Origin: Bettongia penicillata ogilbyi
Taxonomy: Eukaryota; Chordata; Mammalia; Diprotodontia; Potoroidae
Length of the DNA: 64,000 nt
Direction of reading: 5' to 3'
Assembly (NCBI GenBank): GCA_023548195.1
Contig: JAJHZJ010000579.1
Coordinates: forward strand, 216,001-280,000
In this document: piece after piece, positions 22,900 through 34,094 of the stretch
Numbering within the stretch: the first letter of the stretch is position 1
How the letters are laid out: every line of letters starts with the position of its first letter
Notes under the pieces: model-generated
Told to the model about the DNA's origin: nothing
Seen by the model: only the letters and a program-made list of their open reading frames with translations
The model's database searches: none
Translations under genes and position numbers: made by a program

Positions 22900-24285
22900 T
22901 GACTTCTTTCACCCTCTATATAGTCAATTACCCAATCTTACTGATTTTCACTCCAGAACAACTCATTAATTCATTTCCTTCTCAATTCATATAATCACCA
23001 CCCAGTTCATGTCCTTACCATCTCCTACCTGGATTATTGCAGTAGCCTGCTGATTGGTCTCCCTGCTTCCATTGTCTTCCATCTTTCACTCATCTCCCTA
23101 AAGCACAGGTTTAACCATATCAGTTCCCTGCTCAAGAATCTTTAGTTGCTCCTTACTTTGTCTATGATAAAAGAAAAACTCCTTAGATTAATATTTAAAT
23201 CCCTTGACCATTTGCTTCCAGCCTACTTTTCCAGTTTTTGTTGTCATTCATTTAGTTATGTCCAACTGTTGGTGACCTCATGGACTAGCAAGTCAGGCAA
23301 ACGGTCCTCTGCTATCTCCTGAAGTCTGTCCAGACTCATGTTCACTGCTTCCATGATAGTATTGATCTTTCACATCTTCTTGCTGTCCCCTTTTCCATTT
23401 TCCTTCACCCTTTCCTAACATCACAGTCTTTTCCCCCAAATTTCCAAAAGACTTCAGCATCTGTTCTTCTCATGATATGGTCAAAGTAAGCTTCACCTTC
23501 AGTATTTGATCTTCCACCTAACAGCCTGAATTAATCTCTTTAAATATTAACTGATTTGATCTCCGCCTTGGACAATTGCCTCTCAAAAATCTTCTCCATC
23601 ACCACTGTTTGAAAGTATGGATTCTATGGTGCTCAGCTTTCCTATAGTCCACCTCTCATAGCCATACTTAGTACTGGAAAAACCATAGCTTTGGACCTTT
23701 GTTGGCAAGGTGAATTTTCAGCTTTTTAATATATCACCCTGATTTCCTGTGGCTTTCCTTCCAAGAAGTGTCTTTTAGTTTCATGGCTGCATTTGCCATC
23801 TGCAGAGATCTTTGTGTCCAAGAATATAAAATCTGATACTGCTTCCATTTCTTCTTTTTTTATTTGCTAGGACTTACCCATCTTTCTTTTATACCTGACT
23901 GCACACAGTCAGTGTCTGACCAAACTGGCCTCCTTCTTGACCTATACTCTTATTTTTTACCTTAGTGCTTTGAACAGGTTGTCCACCTTTCATAGAATGA
24001 CAGGTTTCTTATCCTTTACTCCTTAGAATCCTTAGCTTTCTTCAAGGTTCAGATGTGTCCATCATTTACCAGAATCTTTTCTAGTCCCCCTACCTGTTAG
24101 GGTTCTCTCCTTACTTAAATTATCTTGTATTTCCTTTTGCCCATGTTTGTAGTACTCTGTACCCCCAAGTAGAAAGTTTCCTGGGAAGATGAACAGTTTT
24201 TCATTTTGTCTTTGTATCCTCAAGCACTTAGAAAAGTGTTTTGCACATAGTAGGTATTTAATAGACATGTTACCGAACTGAAATA
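22900..24285 (+). mobile_element. L2 LINE 3' region, split by an RTE insertion
   Basis: Left part 22900-23231: tacctggattattgcagtag, cctgctgattggtctccctg, then cccttgaccatttgcttcca. Right part from about 23900 to 24285: ccaaactggcctccttcttg, gtgctttgaacaggttg, and the L2 terminus gcacatagtaggtatttaat. The intervening segment belongs to another family. Confidence 0.85.
23232..23890 (-). mobile_element. RTE/BovB-type LINE fragment, antisense, nested in L2
   Basis: Begins ttgttgtcattcatttagtt, atgtccaactgttggtgacc, tcatggactagcaagtcagg. Further in come tcttctccatcaccactgtt, cataggtactgg-like wording (catacttagtactggaaaaa), tttcatggctgcatttgcca and tctgcagagatctttgtgtc. The order matches the antisense RTE/BovB reverse-transcriptase region I know from ruminant BovB. 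Confidence 0.82.
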
Positions 24286-24472
24286 CAGAAAATGGAAGCA
24301 AGGACAAAGAAGAGAGATACTAAAGCATCACAAAATCCTGTAAAAATAGTGTGGGGGTGCAGGAATGAAGCTCAGAATGAGATGAAGCTGGTCATGAATC
24401 CAAAAGACAATAAAAATGTCATGTTTTAAAAGATACATTGAGAAAAAGAGGAGGATCAAGAAAGGGATAGAC

Positions 24473-24674
24473 CAGGGGTGGGGAACCTATGACCTCTAGG
24501 CCATGTATAGCCTTCTAAATCCTTGGTGCAGCCTTTTGAGTGAGTCCAAGTTTTACAGAACAAATCCTTTTATTAAGGAGATTTCTTCCGTGAAGTTTGG
24601 ATTCAGTCAAAGCGCCTCCCTTGAGAATCTAGAGGGCCACATGTGGCCTCAAGGCCATAGGTTCCCCATCTTTG
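24473..24674. mobile_element. Palindromic hAT-like non-autonomous DNA element (MITE)
   Basis: Terminal inverted repeats: the left end caggggtggggaacctatga pairs with the right end taggttccccatctttg. The two halves are near-perfect reverse complements across the whole 200 bp: ccaagttttacagaacaaat on the left against the complement near 24585-24610, and ggccacatgtggcc on the right. The CAGGGGTGGGGAACC end is typical of a marsupial hAT-family element. A direct flanking duplication is only weakly visible (ggatagac against ggaaagca). Confidence 0.83.
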
Positions 24675-25300
24675 GGAAAGCACAACTGCTGGGGGAAAAA
24701 GACTTTGAAAATGAGTTAAAAAAACCAAACAAATGTACGCAATTCTTATTTGTTTTCTGGTTTTTTTCTACCTAAAAGAATCACCTGTGCATTTGAAAGG
24801 ATTGAACAGAACATCTAATTGAGAATTGAAACTAAAAGTAATTAAGGAACTAGTAATTGAGTATTTCAAGTCTTAATTTGGTCTTCATTCAAATCACCAG
24901 GCCAGAAAAAACTATATATCAAGGTATTAAAAAACAAACAAAACACAAAACTGTCGGATTGGATTGGGAAGTTACTCTAAATGACCTTTGAAAGATAATC
25001 TTCCCTTATCCTTAAGGCCCCAACCATCTCATCAAGTTCTTGTTCTATATCTCTTCTCCATGTTTTAGCAGTGTGGAAAGAAGCTGGCCATCTTGTTGAG
25101 TCTACTTCTTCTATCATTGATTTCTTAATTAAACCTTTACAGTCTGGTTTGTGACCCAATCAGCTGGCACTGTTTCCTCCAAAGTTACCAATAGTTTCTT
25201 AAAGGTAAATCTCAAACCTCATTCCTTTTGAATTCTCTGCAGATTTGGCAGGAACCCTCTTCCTAAAAATATTCTCCTCTCTGGATTTTGTGACAACTCT

Positions 25301-25905
25301 TTTTGACTTTGTTTTCTTCTGGTTGTATGTTTTGATCTTCTTTGTCAGCAAAGTAAGATTCTGTAGTCTGATTCCGCGCCCTACCTGTTAGCTCATTTTC
25401 CCAGTCACTCTTTGTCAAGGTAGTTCTCTGCTTTCAGTAGGGGTTGGGGGGTTTACTGTCAGATGCTCAATCCCCCATAATCTAGACCTAGAGCTCCAGA
25501 AGCAGCCACTGCTTCTACAGGCTCCTCTGTCCCCTCTGCCATCCTGGGGCTGGACCTCACGACTTTCTTACAAGGCCCTATAAGCTTTTTCCACTGACCT
25601 TCCAAGTTGTCCTCAGTGCTTTGGGGCCAAGAAGTCTGGAAATAGCCACAGCTGCCAGTGATTCAGTCCTCATTTGTGAGGCCTGACTCATGAAAACTGT
25701 GTTCTGCTCCCAGCCTGGTGCAATAGATGCTTCCCATCAACTTTCCAGGCTGTCTTGGGCTGGAGATTTGCTTCATTCCATCATTCTGTGGGTAGTGCAG
25801 CTCCAGAATTTGTTGAGTCATCTTTTTATAGGTATTTGGCTGGGTTTGGGGGGGAGAGCTCTAGCAAATACCTGGTTTTACTCTGTCATCTTGGTTCCAC
25901 CCCTT
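25301..25905 (-). mobile_element. L1/half-L1 5' end insertion with TSD, antisense
   Basis: On the minus strand it starts ggggtggaaccaagatgaca, the usual 5' terminus of marsupial L1 and half-L1. It runs through GC-richer 5' UTR to an ATGAGC-like ORF1 start, then stops near acaaagtcaaaa. A 10-bp duplication tgacaactct flanks it at 25291-25300 and 25906-25915. The usual 3' end is missing. Confidence 0.72.
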
Positions 25906-26369
25906 TGACAACTCTCTTGATTCTTTTCTGATATGTCTAGTTGTATACTAAATTACACATCACCAAATGCATATTGGACATTTCCATCTGAATATCTTAT
26001 AGGTATTTCAGACACAATATATGTAAAAGAGAATTTTTATTTTCCCTTAAAACCACTTTTCTTTTTAACTTTCTTATTTTTAAGGATGCCATCAACCTTC
26101 CAGTTACCTGGGTTTGCAGCGTTAGTCATCTCCAGCTTCTTCACCTCTCCATGTTGAATGCATTGTAAATTCTTGATAAATCTGCCTCTACAGCACTGCT
26201 GCCATATATCACCTTCCCTCTCCTTACATGGCTGCTACCCTAGTTCATATTCTCACCACTTGTAAAAAGTCTATTGAACTAGTCCCTTAATTAGTCTAAC
26301 TTTTTTAGGCTTTCCTGAAGCACAGTTAAGACTATCTCATTTCTTTACTCAGAAAGGCCAGTGGCTCCC

Positions 26370-26632
26370 TATTGTAGGCAGATGGCTCAGTGGCTAGAGT
26401 GCTGGGCCTGAAGTCAGAACACCTGAGTACAAATGTAGCCTCAGAAATTAACTAGCTTTGTGAGAACAAGTCACTTAACTTTTGTTTGACCTAGTTTCCT
26501 CACCTGTAAAATAGGAATAAGAATGATACTTGCCTCTCAGGGTCGTTTTGGGGATCAAGTAAAACAATAATTGTAAAGCACTTAGCACAGTCCCTGGCAC
26601 AAAGTAGATGTTAGGTCTTGTTATTATTGCCT
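26370..26632 (+). repeat. MIR/THER-type SINE nested in L2
   Basis: Shows gtaggcagatggctcagtgg, ctagagtgctgggcctgaag, gacctagtttcctcacctgt, aaaataggaataagaatgat and agcacttagcacagtccctg. L2 sequence resumes directly after it. Confidence 0.88.
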
Positions 26633-26869
26633 CTAGGAAAAATATAAACACCTTTATCCAATAGTTAAAGCCATTTACAATCAGACTCATGATGAACTTT
26701 ATAGCACATTATTCCTCTTAACCATCCCACCTAACTTAAGTTCTTTGAAGGCAGAACTTGTTTCAAGTTTTTCATTGTATCTCCAGTACCAAGGACAGTA
26801 CTTAGCAGCTAGGGAGGGATTGATTTCAATCTGAGGTAAATAGTAAGTAGACTCAGCATTGATTGATCA

Positions 26870-27114
26870 TGATCTGTTGAGAACACTATGGAAGTGTTCA
26901 GTCTATCACATCCTTATCACTAATCAATGTGGCTCCATCAGCACTGAGTAGAGGAGATGCACCATAGGTCTTTTGCCAGTGCTGAGGCCATTGACTTTAG
27001 GTTGAAGTCAATCCCTCCTTAGCTGAACTTCCAACTGAAGAAGAGGTTTGAGGGCCTTTAAGGCTCCTTTCATGCAGCAAAGCACCTGGAGCTGACTCTA
27101 TTCCGGCTAAGATT
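26870..27114 (+). mobile_element. Probable RTE-type LINE scrap
   Basis: The end aaagcacctggagctgactc followed by tattccggctaagatttac encodes a worn (G)KAPGADSIPAKIY block typical of RTE reverse transcriptases. The remainder is too decayed to place. Confidence 0.5.
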
Positions 27115-27639
27115 TACATTTTTATAAACTATTCTCAATGCCTAGAATGTACTCCCTCCTTACCTTCACATCATAGAATTTTTCTTGTCTTTCAGGGTGT
27201 AGCTTAAGCATTATTTTCTACATGAAGTCTCCACTGCTAGTCCTATCACTCTCAAACTGTCTTGCTACTGTATATTTATTGACTTTATATTTATTCTGTA
27301 TATACTTTCATATGTCCTTGTTGCCTCACCTGCTAGAATATGAAGTCCTTGTAAGTAGATTGTTTCATCCGATGAATTTATATCTCCAGCACTTATCAAT
27401 AGTGTCTTATTAAAATTAAACAATTGATAAACATTTTTATTGATTCCCTAAGTTTTCTACAGATTGTTCACCCTGAGTTTGAGGTATAGGAAGAAACAAT
27501 AGAGGGAAAACCAAATTTACAGAAATCTTGGCAAGAAACTAGACTAAAACAAATCATCTGAAGCATAGTTAAGAATGTAATTGGAAGGAGTATAGCAGTT
27601 GGAAAAAAGAAAAGACTTGTCAGGATTTTTATAAAAAAA

Positions 27640-28500
27640 TTCTTCTCCATCAATGATGTGGACCCACCATATGTGCCATCGAAACTCACAGACCCAGATT
27701 CTATAACAAAAAGAAGAAAAAATATAAGATAAGACAGAGATGGAACAAGCAGCTGGACTTGATCAAATAAATCCAAGGAAAGTCTGTGAAGGTGATAGAA
27801 CAGCTAGCATACATTTTCAAAATGCCTTAGAGGGCAAGAAAAATAGTAATTACTATTGCTATCCCCCAAAAAAAGAAATTTAGAAAATATCAATAATTAC
27901 TAAGAGTTACACCTGCAAAGTGAATAATCTCATTAGAATATAAGTTTACATATGTGCTGAAGGAATTCTTGATGGAGTTTTAAAATAAGAACATGGAAAC
28001 TTTTACAAGCTACATTCAACAGCATAAACCACTTTGTAGACACGTAAGTTGACTAAAAGGTGTGCAGAATCCAGAATCCTAGTATTCCCATTGTTTGATT
28101 TTAAAAAGCTTTTTGTAGAACAAAATATCACTTCAAAGTCTCTCCTTCAGCAAGGTGAAGTTTTTTCCCCATTTGCGTGACAAAATCATATAAGATTCCT
28201 TGAAAGAAATAACAACAAAGATCACTTTGTTTTTACCTTTTGATTATTATTATTAATACAAAATAAGTAAGATAACAGGGAGACATGATAGCCAAAGGTG
28301 TTTATACCCATCATCAAGGATAGCTATCAAAAAATCCAAATAGAAAATGCATTCACTAAAAGTGATGAAGTACTCTAGGTGTTCCTGTTTGTGGATAACG
28401 GTGTGTTCATTTCACCGCAACTTTATATATCACACCACAAATGAGGTCAAGAAGACAATGATGACAATTACGTACCAGAGACTTTTAGATGAGATCCATA
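27640..28500 (+). mobile_element. Degenerate LINE-like sequence, family uncertain
   Basis: Fragmented plus-strand translation shows polymerase-like pieces: YRGITVTPAK-like wording near 27900, a FDFKKAF-like block near 28100, and FVDNGVFIS near 28390 (usual FADDxxxF). This suggests an old non-LTR retrotransposon (R4/Dong or RTE class), with no intact frame. Confidence 0.35.
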
Positions 28501-28519
28501 TTCACTAACAAGAGTTTAG

Positions 28520-28690
28520 TCTCACCATCGGAGGCCCTGGGTTCAAATCTCCTTTCTAATGTATACTATTTGTGTGACCATGGACAAATCAACCTTCCTA
28601 AGCTTAATCTTCCTCATCTACAGAAATGAGGAAGTTGTATTAAATTACCTCTGAGATCCCTTCTGCCTCTAAATTCATGATTCTGTGATC
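28520..28690 (+). repeat. MIR-type SINE
   Basis: Landmarks: ccctgggttcaaatctcctt, tgtgtgaccatggacaaatc, aattacctctgagatccctt, ctgcctctaaattcatgatt. Confidence 0.82.
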
Positions 28691-30425
28691 CATATAAGAA
28701 AAGTTAATTGAATGAACACTAGCTTCTTCCCCAACCTATGGTATAAAGTTGAATAGACATTACATAGAGTTAGTTTATTAACACATTGATCTTGACCAGA
28801 CCTTGATGTTGGACAATGAATGAGACTCAGAATTGCTTCCTTATTTCTCTTGAGGACACTACCTTCAAGTTATCTAGGTCCACATTTTTGGTGTCAGCTT
28901 TAAGTTCCCATTTTCTTTCGCCCACATATCCCAATGATGGCCAAAAGCTGTGATTTCAACTTCTGTAATACTTCTTGTATCATTCCCCTTTTTGTTACTG
29001 TCTCAACCACCATCCAAGTTCAGGCAGTCTTCTCCTCATATCTGGACTATTACAGTAGCTTCCTATTTGGTCCCCTGACCACAAGTTACAACCGGCTCTA
29101 ATTCATCTTCCATTCCATTGCCAACATGATTTTCCTAAAGTGCAAATCTGTCTATGTCACTCCCTTAATCGATAAACTTCAGTGCTTCCCATTGTCCAAA
29201 GATAAAATATAAAAACCACTATTTGACTTTCAAGGTCCTTCAAAGTTGTTCCCCATCTACTTCCTGAATCTCATTATTAGCCCCATTTCCAGCTTCTATG
29301 GTGAATCAAACTGGTCTTGTTTCTCGCTTTTGACCTTTCCCCTCTTTCCCTCTATGTGCCTTTATACTGGTTGCCCCTAACATTTGTAGTGTACGTCCTC
29401 CTTCCCTCTACCTCACAGATTTCCTTGTTTTCTTAAAGCATTAACTCAAGCTTAATTTCTTTATGAAGTCTTCCTAGTATTTGCAATTGCTACTACCCTC
29501 ACCTCAGTCATTTTGTATTTATTTTGTATTTTTCAGTGTGAATAAGTGTGTATATGAATACATGAAATCACATACATGCATACATGTTGTCTTCCCCATT
29601 AAGATATGAACTAATTTAAGATAGTCTTTTATTTTTATTTTTTTGTCTTCATATTCTTAGTCCTTAGCACAGTGCTTAATATGTACTTGCTGGGGGGTAG
29701 GGATGGGAGAGTGGAGCCAAAATGGTAGAGCAGAAGCACAGACATGCTCCTGCTCTCTTCCCAAAGCCCTTAAAATACCCATAAAAAATGACTCTAAACA
29801 AATTGTAGAGCATCAGAAGCCACAAAATGACAAAGTGAAAGATTTCCAGTCAACAGCCTGGAAGGCTGACATGAATTGTACCAGGCTCTGAGTGGAATGG
29901 AGCCAGAACTGGAACAGACTTCAGGGTGCTGAATCATGAGCAGTTACTGTGGTTTCCAGATTTCTCAACCCACAAATGCCAAAGGCAGCTTCAAAGGTGA
30001 GTAAGAAAGCTCTTTCACCTGGATGAGAGGGGAGCATGTTTCAGGCCCAGCCCCAGAAGCAGGGCAGAGGCAGTCACTGTGGTAGCAGCAGCTACTTTTA
30101 GAGCACTTGGCCTAAAGACCCTTGGGGAACTGAGCAGCTCATCTGGGTCTCAGTCCTGAGTGGTGGTCCTGGGGTGAGGAGGAGCACTAATATGCCTGAG
30201 CTGGTAGTGGCTGTAGAGAGGGAATTCTACTCACAGTTCCAAGGATGAAAAGAGTGCTTTTGGTTGCTCACAGACCAGAGCATAGGCCAGAAAAGGACTA
30301 AACTCCTCCCCTTTGATTGTGCCACCTTGGAGGAGCTGAGAATATACAGGTCCCTAGAGATGTCTCAGAGACAACTGTACAAAACCTCTGAAGCTTAGGA
30401 TAGTATACCCTCCACTTGACAAAAG

Positions 30426-31570
30426 ATGCAAAAGGCAAGTAACTGGCTGGGGAAATGCCAGAAAAGGGGGAAAAATAAGACTATAGATGGTTACTTTCTT
30501 GGTGCAAAGGTATTTTCTTCTATCCTTTTAGATGAGGAAGAGCAAAGCATACAGGAAGACAGCAAGGTCAAGGCTTCCAAAAAATATGCAATGGTCTCAG
30601 GCCATGGAAGAGCTCAAAAAGGATTTTTAAAACCAAGTAAGAGAAGTGGAGGAAAAAATGGGAAGAGAAATGAGAATGATGCAAGAAAATCATAAAAAAA
30701 ATGAATCAACAATTTGCTAAAGGAGACCCAAAAAATGATGTAGAAAACAATGCTTTTAAAAATAGACCAATCTAAATTGCAAAAGAGGTCCAAAAAGCCA
30801 ATGAAGAGAAGAATACTTTAAAAAGCAGAACTGGCCAAATGAAAAAGGAGGTTCAAAAGCTCACTGAAGAAAGTAGTTCTTTAAAAATTAGAATGGAGCA
30901 GATAGAAGCCTTTACAAGAAACCAAGAAATTATAAAACAAAACCAAAAGAATGAATAATAGGAAGCAATGTGAAACATCTCATTGGAAAAACAACTGACC
31001 TGGAAAATAGATCCAGGAGAGATAATTTAAAAATTATTGGTCTACCTAAAAACTCATGATCAAGAAAAGAGCCTAGACCTCATCTTCTAAGAAATTTTCA
31101 AGGAAAACTGCCCTGATATTGTAGAACTAGAGGATAAAATAGAAATGGAAAGAATTCACCAATCACCTCCTGAAAGAGATCCCAAAAGGAACACTTCTAG
31201 ATATATTGTAGCCAAATTGCTAAGTTCCCAGGTCAAGGATAAAATATTACAAGAAGCCCAAAAGAAACAATTCAAGTATTGTGGAAATACAGTCAGAATA
31301 ACACAGAATTTATCAGCTTCTACCCTAAGAGATCAAAGATCTTTGAATATGATATTCCAGAGGTCAAAGGAGATAAGATTAAAACCAAGAATTACATACC
31401 CAGCAAAACTGAGTATAATACTTCAGAGGAAAAAATGAAATTTCAATGAAATAGAGGATTTCCAAGCATTCTTGTTGAATAGACAAGAGCTGAATAGAAA
31501 AGTTGACTTTCAAATACAAGAACAAAGAGAAACATGGAAAGGTAAAGAGGAAAGAGAAGCCTTAAAGAAC
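30426..31570 (+). pseudogene. L1-type ORF1p pseudogene inside the half-L1
   Basis: This is the remnant of the L1 ORF1 nucleic-acid chaperone. The N-terminal part is open at 30426-30695. After an A-run frameshift, a coiled coil follows from 30701 (KANEEKNTLKSRTGQMKKEV, then QKLTEESSSLKIRMEQIEAF) with a stop at 30773-30775 and a double stop at 30956-30961. The RRM start NLKIIGLP is at about 31024. The C-terminal domain is open at 31145-31438 and includes HQSPPERDPK, NTVRITQNLSASTL, MIFQRSKE and YPAKLSI, all recognisable L1 ORF1p blocks. The frame changes at least three times, so no protein can be made. Confidence 0.86.
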
Positions 31571-31668
31571 TCATTAAAGTTGAGATGTTTACATTTCTAC
31601 TTGGAAAGATGTTATTTGTAACTCATGAGACCTTTTATAGTATTAATGTAGTTAGAGGGAGTATATTT

Positions 31669-31830
31669 GTGTGTGTGTGTGTGTGTGTGTGTGTAGGTAC
31701 GAATGGGTATGTATATATGTGTATCTTATGTATGTGAAAGTATATATGTATATGTGTGTGCATATATATATATGTTTACATATATATACACACATATAAA
31801 TATATATACATATATATATGTAATACACAT
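31669..31830 (+). repeat. (TG)n and (TA)n microsatellite in the half-L1 3' UTR
   Basis: A (TG)13 run is followed by tatg/tata alternation. Confidence 0.9.
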
Positions 31831-32685
31831 GAACACAGGGCATAGGGCAAGTTGAATATGAAGGGAGAATGCCTAAAAAATAAAATTTACTGTTGAGTGG
31901 AATGTACTAGGAGCAAGAGAAAGGGAGAGGTAGAATGTAGCAAACCATCTCACATAAAAGTGGCAAGAAAGAGCTTTTACAATGGAGAGGAAGAAGGAAG
32001 AGATGAAAGGAAATAAATAAACCTTACTCTCATGGGCTTTGGCTTAAGGAGGGAATAACACACTCAATTGGATATGGTAATCTATTTTACCCTGCAGGAA
32101 GGCAGGAGGAAGAGTATAGGAGAGGGAAGTTAATAGAAGGGACAGCCAGTTGGGGAAAGGGATAACCACTATCATGGGAGGACAGGTCAAGGGAGAGAAT
32201 GGAATAAATGCAGGGCAGAATAGGATAGAGGGAAATGTGGTTAGTCTTTAGCAACATAACTATTATGGAAGTGTTTTGCATGGCTACACATATGTGATCT
32301 TTATTGAATTACTTGCTTTCTCAATGAAGGTGGGTGAGAAGGAAGGAAGAGAGAGAATATGGAATTCAAAGCTTTAATAATGAATGCTAAAAATTGTTTT
32401 TGCATGCAACTGGGAAATAATATGTACAGGTAGTGTGGTATAGCAATCTATTTTGCCCTGTAGGAAAATAGAGGGAATGGGGGATGGGTGTAGGAGGGAG
32501 TAATAGAAAGGAGGACAGCCTGGAGTAAGGGGTGTATGGTATGTATGCCATCCTGGGGTAGGGAATGGGGAGAGATGAGAACATTTTGAATTCAAATTCT
32601 TGTCAAAGTGAATATTGAAAACTGAAAAAATAAAAAATTATATATTTTAAAAATATGTACTTGCTGGTTGAGAAACAAAAAAAGT

Positions 32686-33240
32686 TTATTAATATGTACA
32701 ACAAATATTATTATGGAGTATTTACTCATTTTTTCTATACTTCACTAACATAAGTATATATTAGTTGGATACCACATAGGAAATATAACATAAAGGATAT
32801 TATTAGAGAGGTGTATGAAGGGAAAAGGAGAAGGGACCATTACATAATGAGTTAGGGCTAACTAGAGGACAGACTTCATGTTCCATTGGAATCCATATAA
32901 TATCAAGGGATAGCCTCCAGAACTTTCAGTAGATCTCCATGTGGAGGATTTATACTAATACATGGACATAAATTTCATAATTTTCATAATTACATTCTAT
33001 AGCATCAAAATATTATGACATTTTGATGAGATTATATGCCAAAATATTATATATTGATGAGTTTGGTTATATTTGAGTGTATATTTATTTAACTACATAG
33101 AGTTAAAATAGAGATAGTTGTATGTAAATTTTTTCTACCTATAATTATAATTGTACATACATAACGACATATGTTTATAGATGAATGTTGCTATAGCTAT
33201 ATAGAGACATTTTCTATTAGTAGCTAATCTATATAGCTAT
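32686..33240. other. Intron, no recognised feature
   Basis: AT-rich. Near 33160-33250 there are alternating ATAG/TATA words. Confidence 0.5.
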
Positions 33241-33242
33241 AG

Positions 33243-33497
33243 TATTGTTTTTGTTCAGTAGTTTTTAGTCATTTCTGACTCTTTATGAACCTAGGGGTTG
33301 TCTTGGCAAAAGTACTAGAGTGGTTTTCCATTTTCTTCTCTAGTTCATTTTACAGATGAGGGAGCTGAGGGAGGATCGTGACTTGTCCAGGGTCATGCAG
33401 CTAGTCAGTGTCTGAGGCAAGATTTTAACTCATGAAGATGAGTCTTCCTGATTCCAGGCCTGGTACTCTATCCACTGCACCACCTAGCAGCCCCCAC
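33243..33497 (-). repeat. tRNA-core marsupial SINE, antisense
   Basis: Starts tttttgttcagtagttttta, then ttgtcttggcaaaagtacta, ttcattttacagatgaggga, gtgacttgtccagggtcatg, and ends tactctatccactgcaccac. Near full length. Confidence 0.88.
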
Positions 33498-33554
33498 TTG
33501 TTCCTTATTGCACTCTGAAATAGAACTTTTACCTTTTGGTTGATGTAGCAAGAT

Positions 33555-33690
33555 CTAGTGGGGGAAATAAATAAACTAATTATAGAGTCAGTTCATCTTG
33601 GTTTGAGCCCTAGAGCCTTGGTTTCATTATCGCTAAGATGAGGAGATTGGTCTCAATGACTTCCAATGTCCTTTGTCAACTCCAATATCC
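33555..33690 (+). repeat. MIR-type SINE, degenerate
   Basis: Shows attatagagtcagttcatct, gccttggtttcattatcgct and caatgacttccaatgtcctt. Confidence 0.6.
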
Positions 33691-34094
33691 CATCACTCAA
33701 TTGACAAGTTACGAAATATTTAAAAAATGATTGTCATGCATTTTCATTTTAATAATATCTAGATAACATCAATGTAGTTTTTCTTGTTTTTTTTTAGCTT
33801 TCCAGAATAACCTAAGATAGTCTCCATAGAAAAATGTCAGTTTATCAAACAGTAAAAGAAAAAAAAAATCCACCATCTCTTCCTTTCCAGAATAAATCTA
33901 CTTTGAGCTCTTTATGTTTAAGCCAGACAATTGTGATGGCAAGCAAAATAGGATCTTTTGCTGTTTTTCTTTTATTATAATCTCATGCTTCTGATTGAAT
34001 CTTGCCTTCATCAGTCAAGGGTCTTTACGAGGAGTAAAGTACAGAAACAAGAGTTTCTTTCAGTAGAAACTTTATATGTATTTGTGTTGTTAAT

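Larger units (their letters stand above)
24990..27440 (+). mobile_element. L2 LINE, reverse transcriptase to 3' end, with three insertions
   Basis: L2 pieces are colinear. 25120-25300: cagtctggtttgtgacccaa (QSGL.PN, usual QSGFRPH) and ctccaaagttaccaatagtt (SKVTNS). 25906-26369: ccttccagttacctgggttt, then ccagtggctccctattg. 26633-26850: attgcctctaggaaaaatat. 27115-27440: tgcctagaatgtactccctc and the 3' end. They are interrupted by an L1 5' fragment (25301-25905), a MIR-type SINE (26370-26632) and a probable RTE scrap (26870-27114). Confidence 0.78.
29694..32651 (+). mobile_element. HAL1-type (half-L1) retrotransposon, complete with 16-bp TSD, no ORF2
   Basis: A 2.96-kb insertion in an L2 tail. 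Target-site duplication: aatatgtacttgctgg at 29678-29693 and 32652-32667. Order: a 5' UTR beginning gggatgggagagtggagcca; a broken ORF1 (about 30426-31570); then directly a 3' UTR with a TG/TA microsatellite (31669-31830) and two partly repeated blocks (ggagggaataacacactcaa near 32051, and ctattttaccctgcagg near 32081 echoed by ctattttgccctgtagg near 32448). The tail is A-rich (aaaaaataaaaaattat). No endonuclease or reverse-transcriptase coding sequence lies between ORF1 and the 3' end, which is what defines a half-L1. Confidence 0.87.
28960..32685 (+). mobile_element. L2 LINE 3' end carrying a half-L1 insertion in its tail
   Basis: L2 occupies 28960-29693 (ctggactattacagtagctt, actttcaaggtccttcaaag, agcacagtgcttaatatgta) and resumes for its last bases after 32667 (ttgagaaac). 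The interruption is the TSD-flanked element at 29694-32651. Confidence 0.85.

Noticed and set aside
31145..31438. A small host gene on the plus strand
   Set aside because: It is the C-terminal domain of L1 ORF1p inside a TSD-bounded half-L1.
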